From an uncultured Collinsella sp. (GTDB taxonomy: Bacteria; Actinomycetota; Coriobacteriia; Coriobacteriales; Coriobacteriaceae), in assembly GCA_900550815.1 (NCBI GenBank), contig URTW01000062.1:1-10317 (forward strand): a stretch of 10,317 nucleotides of DNA. The letters run 5' to 3'. Below the pieces are notes generated by a model. That model was not told the origin of the DNA. It was given only the letters and a program-made list of their open reading frames with translations, and made no database searches. Positions 1 through 4,666 of the stretch are shown here, one piece after another (positions within the stretch are counted from its first letter, which is position 1; each line of letters begins with the position of its first letter). A program made the translations under genes and the position numbers.

Positions 1-443
1 GGGAGGACGGCGGTTTCTTCTACTTCTACGCCGACACCGCCGCCGGGGCCGTTGCCGCGGCGCTCCACGCGCATAAGGCGAGCTTTTTGACCGATGTCGA
101 TGGCCTGTACAAGGACTTTAGCGACAAGGACTCGCTTATCTCCAACCTAACGCTCGACGAGGTTAACGAAATGCTCTACGGCGGCGAGGTCGATAAGGGC
201 ATGATTCCCAAGCTGCGCGCGGCCGTCGATGCGCTTACCGGCGGCGTATTTCGTGCCCACATCATTAACGGTACTACGCCGCATTCGCTGCTCCTGGAGC
301 TGCTGACCGATGCCGGCGTCGGCACCGTGATCCATTCCACCGAGACGGCTTACGAGTTCGATACGCATCCGCATCCGCTTTCGACGTTTGCTGCGCGTCT
401 GACCGAGAACCTTGACGAGGTCGAGAAGCTTCAGACGGTCTAG
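1..443 (+). CDS. argB: Acetylglutamate kinase, C-terminal part (5' end outside window)
   Basis: This is the end of N-acetylglutamate kinase, which phosphorylates N-acetyl-L-glutamate in the second step of arginine synthesis (cytoplasmic, amino-acid kinase family). The reading frame is open from base 3 and ends in TAG at 441-443, so the N-terminal half lies upstream. The visible part contains ADTAAG, LTDVDGLY, DSLISNLT, KGMIPK with the conserved lysine, GGVFRAHIINGT and PHSLLLELLTD, all family hallmarks. Two oddities stand out. The segment just before Ala-Asp reads Tyr-Phe-Tyr, where the family normally has Asn-x-Asn, including the asparagine that contacts acetylglutamate. After the usual end of the fold (GVGTVI) there is an extra tail of about 36 residues. 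argD follows after 69 bp with no terminator between them, so the two are probably co-transcribed. The family assignment is secure; the functional effect of the changes is unknown. Confidence 0.95.
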   Translation, partial: EDGGFFYFYADTAAGAVAAALHAHKASFLTDVDGLYKDFSDKDSLISNLTLDEVNEMLYGGEVDKGMIPKLRAAVDALTGGVFRAHIINGTTPHSLLLELLTDAGVGTVIHSTETAYEFDTHPHPLSTFAARLTENLDEVEKLQTV

Positions 444-512
444 CTGATCCGCAGCCGCCCCATTCCTGCACCCATAGCCCCGCGCCGTCTGGCGCCCAAC
501 GAAAGGCATCCC

Positions 513-1796
513 ATGTCACTTACAACTCAACAATCGCTTGAATCCCATTACGTTATGCATACCTTTGGCCGCTCTCCGGTCGAGTTTGTCGAGGGTCACG
601 GCATGAAGCTCACCGGCGACGATGGCCGTGAGTACCTCGACTTTCTTGCCGGCATCGGCGTGTGCAGCCTAGGTCATGGCGACCCGGCTGTGCTCTCGGC
701 GCTCGAGGCACAGACCAAAAAGCTCATGCATGTCTCCAATTACTTTTACATCGAGCAGCGCGGACAGGTCGCGGCGCTGCTGTCCAAGCTTGCTAACGAC
801 GACGTAGATGGTGCGCGCGTGCTTGCCGATGCCATTGCCGCCGGCGATGAGACCACGGCAGCTGCTCTTGGTGCCCCGGCTGCGGATGAGCAGGTTTGGG
901 AGACCTTCTTTGCCAACTCTGGCGCCGAGGCCAACGAGGGCTCGATGAAGCTCGCGCGCCTGTACGCCAAGCGTGCCGGTAATGGCGGCAACACCATCGT
1001 GTGCATGCGCGGCGGCTTCCACGGCCGTACGCTCGAGACCATTGCCGCCACCATGCAGGATTGGCTGCAGGACAGCTTCCGCCCGCTGCCGGGTGGCTTT
1101 GTGGCCTGCACGCCCAACGATGTCGATGAACTGCGTGCGATCTTTAAGCAGCTGGGCAGTGAAATTTGCGCCGTGATGCTCGAGCCGATCCAAGGTGAGA
1201 GCGGCGTGCACCCTATGACCGAGGAGTTTATGGCGGCAGCGCGCGACCTGGCACACGAAGTGGGCGCCGTGCTTATCGCCGACGAGGTCCAGTGCGGCAT
1301 CTTCCGCTCCGGCAAGCCGTTTGCATTCCAAACCTATGGCGTGGAGCCCGACATCATGAGCCTTGCCAAGGGCATTGCCGATGGCGTGCCCATGGGTGCC
1401 GTCGTGGCAAAGAAGGAGATTGCCGACGTGTTTAAGCCGGGCGACCACGGCTCGACCTTTGGCGGTAGCTGCTTGGCCATCGCGGCGTGTGCCGCGACGC
1501 TCTCCGCGCTTGTGCGTGGCGATTATGCCGACCATGCTGCCAAGGTGGGTGCCTATATGGAGGCAAAGCTCGCCAAGCTGCCGCACGTGACCGAGGTACG
1601 TGGCCGCGGCTTGATGCTCGGCTGTGATTTGGATGACGCTGCGGGCGATGCGCATGATATTGTTGCCCGCGCGCTGGCCGCCGGTGTCGTGATTAACGCT
1701 ACGGGTGCCCATACGCTGCGTTTCTTGCCGCCGCTCGTCTGCGAGGAAGCCGACGTGGACAGCCTGATCGAGATCCTGTCGGGTGTCTTGGGCTAA
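513..1796 (+). CDS. argD: Acetylornithine aminotransferase
   Basis: This is a class III, PLP-dependent aminotransferase of 427 aa that converts N-acetylglutamate 5-semialdehyde and glutamate to N-acetylornithine. The ATG at 513 is preceded by GAAAGG at 501-506. Motifs in order are the N-terminal LDFLAGIGVCSLGH, the cofactor-phosphate region NSGAEANEGSMKLAR (about residues 135-149), GGFHGRT, the IADEVQCG aspartate that binds the pyridine nitrogen, SLAKG with Lys286 as the predicted Schiff-base lysine, and GSTFGGSCLA. About 30 extra residues (roughly 94-130, rich in Ala and Asp) lie between LLSKLA and FFANSGAEANE, where relatives have a short connector. That makes the protein longer than the usual 390-400 aa. 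Its place behind argB favours ArgD over an ornithine or GABA aminotransferase. No clear intrinsic terminator follows it. Confidence 0.95.
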   Translation: MSLTTQQSLESHYVMHTFGRSPVEFVEGHGMKLTGDDGREYLDFLAGIGVCSLGHGDPAVLSALEAQTKKLMHVSNYFYIEQRGQVAALLSKLANDDVDGARVLADAIAAGDETTAAALGAPAADEQVWETFFANSGAEANEGSMKLARLYAKRAGNGGNTIVCMRGGFHGRTLETIAATMQDWLQDSFRPLPGGFVACTPNDVDELRAIFKQLGSEICAVMLEPIQGESGVHPMTEEFMAAARDLAHEVGAVLIADEVQCGIFRSGKPFAFQTYGVEPDIMSLAKGIADGVPMGAVVAKKEIADVFKPGDHGSTFGGSCLAIAACAATLSALVRGDYADHAAKVGAYMEAKLAKLPHVTEVRGRGLMLGCDLDDAAGDAHDIVARALAAGVVINATGAHTLRFLPPLVCEEADVDSLIEILSGVLG

Positions 1797-1840
1797 CGCG
1801 GTGCGATAATTCAATTTGGACCGGGTTCCGGACTGCGGAA
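1797..1840 (+). repeat. Post-argD motif, shared with the region after dtd, plus small stem-loop
   Basis: Right after the argD stop codon the sequence reads ACGCGGT, then TCAATTTGGACCGGG at 1811-1825. The region just after the dtd stop (10200-10230) is strikingly similar, with ACGCGGTT and then TCAATTTGGGACGGGG. A 5-bp stem TTCCG/CGGAA (1826-1830 with 1836-1840) follows here. There is no U-tract, so I do not call a terminator. The motif may be one half of a dispersed intergenic repeat; that is an inference from two copies in this window plus a weaker third after rph. Confidence 0.4.
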
Positions 1841-1880
1841 GTGCCCTACGCGGCATGATTCAGCGGTCTGGAGCCCGTTT

Positions 1881-1912
1881 TGCCTTAGATTTGCTAAGGC
1901 AGGGAGACCTGC
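1881..1912 (+). other. Two adjacent perfect stem-loops
   Basis: TGCCTTAG (1881-1888) and CTAAGGCA (1894-1901) form a perfect 8-bp stem with a 5-nt loop. GCAGG (1899-1903) and CCTGC (1908-1912) form a second 5-bp stem with a GAGA loop. The two stems overlap by three bases, so they cannot both form completely. Neither strand has a U-tract after the hairpin, so these are not typical intrinsic terminators. They sit immediately outside the left inverted repeat at 1913. Function unknown. Confidence 0.4.
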
Positions 1913-2129
1913 TGGTCAAAAAACATCAAATATGAGTACTGTTACCGATTTGGTAGCAGCAATTTTGGACTAATAAGGCCAGATAGCAAGTCGAAATGGC
2001 GATGAAAGCACGATTTTGATTCAACTGTTAGCCCTTATAATGGACATATGTTGCGTAACTTAAGCAAATACTGTCTATTTATATGTTGCAAACAAAGTAG
2101 CAGTACTCATTTTTGCCATTTTTTGACCA
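1913..2129. mobile_element. AT-rich 217-bp segment bounded by 33-nt inverted repeats (MITE-like candidate)
   Basis: The left arm (1913-1945) and the reverse complement of the right arm (2097-2129) match at 28 of 33 positions. Both contain TGGTCAAAAAA followed by ATGAGTACTG and TAC. The interior is much richer in A and T than the surrounding genes and encodes no plausible protein. It includes TATAAT at 2036-2041 and a 9-nt direct repeat ATATGTTGC at 2046-2054 and 2081-2089. A short non-coding segment with long imperfect terminal inverted repeats resembles a non-autonomous insertion element. The same layout could also be a foldback RNA or two inverted copies of a dispersed repeat. I see no clear target-site duplication, so the mobile label is tentative. 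Confidence 0.4.
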
Positions 2130-2181
2130 CGGCCTTTGTGACAGACGTGCTGGCGGGTTCGAATCCCATGCGCTGGGCCTG

Positions 2182-2212
2182 AAAAAGGAAAGGCCTCCAT
2201 CGCTGGAGGCCT
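2182..2212 (-). terminator. Intrinsic terminator, minus strand (module A)
   Basis: The perfect 9-bp stem AGGCCTCCA/TGGAGGCCT (2191-2199 with 2204-2212, loop TCGC) is followed on the minus strand by TTCCTTTTTC. It would end transcription coming from the tRNA remnant side. It is a homologue of the hairpin at 2379-2400 and differs from it by two compensated base pairs. With no intact tRNA directly upstream it may be a leftover, or a backup for the tRNA-Val transcript. Confidence 0.7.
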
Positions 2213-2222
2213 AACAATTCAG

Positions 2223-2240
2223 TGGTGGACGATGAGGGAT
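2223..2240 (-). pseudogene. tRNA 3'-end remnant
   Basis: Read on the minus strand, this stretch gives the 3' side of a T-stem (CCCTC), an acceptor strand ATCGTCC and an ACCA end. It is the same as the 3' end of the intact tRNA-Val(TAC) at 2411-2486 except for one base. The homology stops at 2240, and no anticodon arm, D-arm or 5' acceptor strand follows. It is too short to be a functional tRNA. It could be debris of a duplicated tRNA-Val gene or the tRNA-derived end left by an integration event. Confidence 0.55.
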
Positions 2241-2341
2241 GTCCGCGTGCGGCTGGCGCCGCCCGCGCCCCGCTTCGTCGCTCCGCTCCTCGCGTGCTGC
2301 GCTGGAAAACGCTTCGCGTTTCCTCAGCTCCGCACCCTGTC
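2241..2341. other. GC-rich, hairpin-rich segment between the two tRNA-flank modules
   Basis: About 100 bases, very rich in G and C, separate module A from module B. They hold several short inverted repeats, including GCGGC/GCCGC around 2249-2262. A longer interrupted foldback near 2301-2328 pairs GCTG and GAAAACGC with GCGTTTC and CAGC, with a small bulge and a TTC loop. Open frames cross it on both strands, but they are stitched through tRNA T-arms and terminators and give low-complexity Arg/Ala/Gly-rich translations, so I do not call a gene. It occupies the place where the body of a second minus-strand tRNA would lie. Function unknown. Confidence 0.35.
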
Positions 2342-2428
2342 GGGTTCGAATCCCTCTGCGATGGGCCCAAAAAAAGAAAGGCTCCCATTGCTGGGAGCCT
2401 ATCAAATCAGTGGTGGGCGATGAGGGAT
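2341..2428. repeat. tRNA-flank module B (second copy)
   Basis: This is the second copy of the module described at 2154-2240: T-arm-like GGGTTCGAATCCC (2342-2354), TGCGATGGGCCC, an A-run, a terminator hairpin and TCAGTGGTGG, running into CGATGAGGGAT. Here the last part is the 3' end of a complete tRNA-Val gene on the minus strand. The T-arm-like part reads in the plus sense, but its outer stem positions do not pair and no plus-strand tRNA body precedes it. It is therefore not a functional tRNA. Confidence 0.6.
2369..2400 (-). terminator. Intrinsic terminator of tRNA-Val, minus strand
   Basis: The perfect 9-bp stem AGGCTCCCA/TGGGAGCCT (2379-2387 with 2392-2400, loop TTGC) is followed on the minus strand by TTCTTTTTTT. 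It lies 10 bp beyond the CCA end of the tRNA-Val gene, the usual place for a tRNA terminator. The opposite strand lacks a U-tract, so it acts in one direction only. Confidence 0.85.
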
Positions 2429-2486
2429 TCGAACCCCCAGCCTTGTGCGTGTAAAGCACCTGCGCTAACCGTTGCGCCAATCGCCC
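2411..2486 (-). tRNA. tRNA-Val (anticodon TAC)
   Basis: The reverse complement folds into a 76-nt cloverleaf with an encoded CCA. The acceptor pairs GGGCGAT with ATCGCCC and has discriminator A. The D-stem is GCGC/GCGC. The anticodon stem GGTGC/GCACA has a mismatch at its outer pair, and the loop TTTACAC gives anticodon TAC, which reads the valine codon GTA. The T-arm GGGGG-TTCGAAT-CCCTC has one wobble pair. A promoter lies upstream at 2497-2505 and an intrinsic terminator downstream at 2369-2400, so this is a self-contained transcription unit. It is divergent from asnB. Confidence 0.93.
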
Positions 2487-2496
2487 GTGCGGAGAG

Positions 2497-2505
2497 AGTA
2501 TAGCA
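2497..2505 (-). promoter_or_regulatory. Extended -10 promoter for tRNA-Val
   Basis: On the minus strand this reads TGCTATACT, an extended -10 element (TGn followed by TATACT). It lies 10 bp upstream of the mature tRNA 5' end at 2486. No good -35 box is visible at the normal distance, which is consistent with an extended -10 promoter. Transcription would start within a few bases of the tRNA. Confidence 0.6.
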
Positions 2506-2613
2506 AAACAATCGCCTCATTCACCTCATATCCATTAAAGGTAACTCGCGCGTGTCACAGCGGAGCTGATTCAGTTGAGATTGCCTGAACATTCCGCCCC
2601 TCTTTACGCCCTC

Positions 2614-2622
2614 GGGTATACT
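2614..2622 (+). promoter_or_regulatory. Candidate -10 box for asnB
   Basis: GGGTATACT places TATACT at 2617-2622, about 50 bp before the asnB ATG. There is no convincing -35 box 16-18 bp upstream, where the sequence is C-rich, so the assignment rests on the -10 alone. It gives a short leader of about 45 nt ending in a strong GAGGGG ribosome site at 2661-2666. No attenuator or riboswitch is evident in the leader. Confidence 0.4.
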
Positions 2623-2673
2623 CAAAAGCTACTGATTCGATTTGATGCCCAGCAACAGCAGAGGGGATAGTAT

Positions 2674-4554
2674 ATGTGCGGTTTTGTCGGTTTTGTCGGT
2701 GGGACGGATAACTTATCTGAGGTGCTCACCAAGATGATGGACCGCATCGTCCATCGCGGTCCCGACATGGGCGGTCAGTTTATCGACGGCCGCGTTGCCC
2801 TCGGCTTCCGCCGCCTGTCGATCCTCGACCTGACCGAGGCTGGCGCCCAACCCATGGCCAACGAGGACGGTAGCGTCGTTTTTTTGTTGAACTGCGAGAT
2901 CTACAACTTCCAAGAACTCCGTTCCGAGCTCGAGGCCAAGGGCGACAAGTTCCACTGCGGCGCCGACACCGAGAGTCTCCTGCACGGCTACGAGGAGTGG
3001 GGCGAGGCCGTCCTCGATCGCCTGCGCGGTATGTACGCCTTCGTCATCTGGGACAAAAAGAAGAACAAGCTTTTTGGCGCCCGCGACATCTTTGGCATCA
3101 AGCCGCTTTACTACTATCCCATGGCCGATGCGGGCGACGGCGCTCCAGGAGTGCTCATTAGTTCCGAGATCAAGAGCATCCTGGACTACCCGCACATCCA
3201 CAAGGCGGTCAACAAAAAGGCTCTGCGTCCGTACATGACGCTGCAGTATTCGGCGACTGAGGAGACCTTCTTCGAGGGTGTCTACAAGCTGCCGCCGGCG
3301 CACTACTTTACCGTCGATATCCCGACCGGCAAGATGAACATCGAGCGCTACTGGGATTGCGATTACTCTGCCGTCGAGAAGCCGTTCGAAGAGTATGTCG
3401 ACGAGCTGGACGAGGTCGTGCACGAGAGCGTCGAGGCCCATCGCATCGCCGATGTCAAGGTCGCGTCGTTCCTCTCCGGTGGCGTCGACTCCAGCTACAT
3501 CGCCGCTTGCCTCATGCCCGACAAGACCTTCTCGGTGGGCTTTGACTACAAGAACTTCAACGAGACCAACTACGCCAAGGAGCTTTCCGATAAGCTCGGC
3601 GTCGAGAACGTTCGCAAGATGATTACCGCCGACGAGTTCTTCGGTGCGCTCGAGGACATCCAGTATCACATGGACGAGCCGCAGTCCAACCTGTCTTCCG
3701 TGCCGCTGTGGTTCTTGGCCGAGATGGCCCGCAAGGACGTCACCGTCGTGCTTTCGGGCGAAGGCGCCGACGAGCTCATTGGCGGCTACGCCTACTACGA
3801 GGACACGGTTCCGGTGCGCAAGTACAAAAAGATGGTGCCGCTGCCCATCCGTCGCGCGCTCGGTAACCTGGCGCTGCATATGCCGTACTTCAAGGGACAT
3901 AACTTCCTGGTCAAGGGTGCCGAGATCCCCGAGAAGTCGTTCCTGGGACAGGCTCTGGTATGGCCGGAGCGCGAGGTCGACGGCGTGCTCAAGCCCGAGT
4001 ACAACACCGGCGACGGCGCCTTTGAGCTCGCTGCACCCATCTACGCACGCGTGAAGGGTCAGCCCGAACTGGTCAAGAAGCAGTACCTGGACATGAACAT
4101 GTGGCTCCCGGGCGACATTCTGCTCAAGGCCGACAAGATGTGCATGGCGCACTCGCTGGAGCTGCGCGTGCCCTTCCTGGACCGCAAAGTCATGGAGTTC
4201 GCCGAGCACATTCCCGATCGCTACCGCATCAACGAGAACGGCAACAAGCAGGTACTCCGCCACGCTGCCAACAAGTCGCTGCCCGATGAGTGGGCCACCC
4301 GTCCCAAGGTGGGCTTCCCGGTGCCGATTGTCTACTGGCTGCGCGAGCAAAAGTGGTACGACTATGTCAAGGAGTACTTCACCGCGCCGTGGGCAAGTGA
4401 GTTCTTCAATACCGACGAGCTCATGCACCTGCTCGATCTGCACTTTGCGGGCAAGGGCGATTTCCAGCGCAAGATCTATACGCCGCTCGTGTTCCTGGTG
4501 TGGTACAAGCGCTTCTTTATCGACGAGGACCAGCCCGCTGTTCAGGCTGCCTAG
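2674..4554 (+). CDS. asnB: Asparagine synthetase (glutamine-hydrolysing)
   Basis: This 626-aa class B asparagine synthetase makes asparagine from aspartate, glutamine and ATP in the cytoplasm. The ATG at 2674 follows GAGGGG by 7 bp, and Cys2, the glutaminase nucleophile exposed after Met removal, starts MCGFVGFVGG. The N-terminal class II amidotransferase domain (about 1-200) shows HRGPD, FRRLSILDL and AQPM. The C-terminal synthetase domain holds the ATP pyrophosphatase loop LSGGVDSS (Ser268-Ser274), SVGFDYKNFNE, VVLSGEGADELIGGY and LELRVPFLDRKVMEF. The length fits the longer, Bacillus-like bacterial AsnB enzymes. One oddity: the pocket motif reads Asn73-Cys74-Glu75, where Asn-Gly-Glu is usual. 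That glycine helps form the oxyanion hole, so glutamine use could be altered. It is a single-gene unit with its own terminator. Confidence 0.95.
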   Translation: MCGFVGFVGGTDNLSEVLTKMMDRIVHRGPDMGGQFIDGRVALGFRRLSILDLTEAGAQPMANEDGSVVFLLNCEIYNFQELRSELEAKGDKFHCGADTESLLHGYEEWGEAVLDRLRGMYAFVIWDKKKNKLFGARDIFGIKPLYYYPMADAGDGAPGVLISSEIKSILDYPHIHKAVNKKALRPYMTLQYSATEETFFEGVYKLPPAHYFTVDIPTGKMNIERYWDCDYSAVEKPFEEYVDELDEVVHESVEAHRIADVKVASFLSGGVDSSYIAACLMPDKTFSVGFDYKNFNETNYAKELSDKLGVENVRKMITADEFFGALEDIQYHMDEPQSNLSSVPLWFLAEMARKDVTVVLSGEGADELIGGYAYYEDTVPVRKYKKMVPLPIRRALGNLALHMPYFKGHNFLVKGAEIPEKSFLGQALVWPEREVDGVLKPEYNTGDGAFELAAPIYARVKGQPELVKKQYLDMNMWLPGDILLKADKMCMAHSLELRVPFLDRKVMEFAEHIPDRYRINENGNKQVLRHAANKSLPDEWATRPKVGFPVPIVYWLREQKWYDYVKEYFTAPWASEFFNTDELMHLLDLHFAGKGDFQRKIYTPLVFLVWYKRFFIDEDQPAVQAA

Positions 4555-4579
4555 CCTCGGCTTACGAACGCCTGCGCGT

Positions 4580-4604
4580 AACGGCTCCTCCGGGAGCCGT
4601 TTTT
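4580..4604 (+). terminator. Intrinsic terminator of asnB
   Basis: A perfect stem AACGGCTCC/GGAGCCGTT (4580-4588 with 4593-4601, loop TCCG) runs straight into a T-run ending at 4604. It lies 25 bp after the asnB stop codon, separating asnB from the murE gene downstream. The minus strand lacks a matching U-tract after the hairpin. Confidence 0.9.
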
Positions 4605-4631
4605 GCGTGGGTGCGTTTCAGTTACTATAAA
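4603..4631 (+). promoter_or_regulatory. Candidate promoter for the murE-dtd run
   Basis: TATAAA at 4626-4631 is preceded at 17-bp spacing by TTGCGT (4603-4608), which overlaps the end of the asnB terminator. The -10 is good and the -35 matches only in its TTG. The murE ATG is about 35 bp downstream. As the only candidate between terminator and start codon, it would drive at least murE. Confidence 0.45.
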
Positions 4632-4666
4632 AGCCGTCCCTGCCAAATGGCTGAGAAAGGTGAAAG

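Larger units (their letters stand above)
2154..2240. repeat. tRNA-flank module A (diverged copy of module B)
   Basis: The module consists of a T-arm-like sequence GGGTTCGAATCCC (2155-2167), TGCG-TGGGCC, an A-rich run, a 9-bp hairpin, TCAGTGGTGG and finally CGATGAGGGAT. The same elements recur in the same order about 188 bp later (module B). Over the aligned part after the T-arm I count about 12 mismatches in roughly 72 positions plus a one-base length difference. Here the minus-strand tRNA that should follow is reduced to its 3' end. An old tandem duplication of a tRNA 3' region is the simplest reading. Confidence 0.6.

Noticed and set aside
1881..1912. Terminator for argD
   Set aside because: The stems are sound, but no U-run follows on either strand, so an intrinsic terminator is not supported.
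2155..2180. Possible plus-strand tRNA ending at the T-arm-like sequence (also at 2342-2367)
   Set aside because: Only GGGTTCGAATCCC, itself nearly palindromic, fits. The outer T-stem positions do not pair, and no acceptor 5' strand, D-arm or anticodon arm lies upstream.
2154..2428. CRISPR-like repeat pair
   Set aside because: There are only two diverged copies, each about 88 bp and containing a terminator and tRNA sequence, with no spacer array and no cas genes.
2107..2480. Small open frames on both strands through the tRNA region
   Set aside because: Their translations run through the tRNA-Val gene, T-arm-like sequences and terminator hairpins, giving typical spurious tRNA-derived peptides.
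2713..4443. 576-aa open frame on the minus strand opposite asnB
   Set aside because: It is a shadow of asnB in GC-rich DNA. The translation is low-complexity and shows no family motifs, while the plus strand encodes an unmistakable AsnB.
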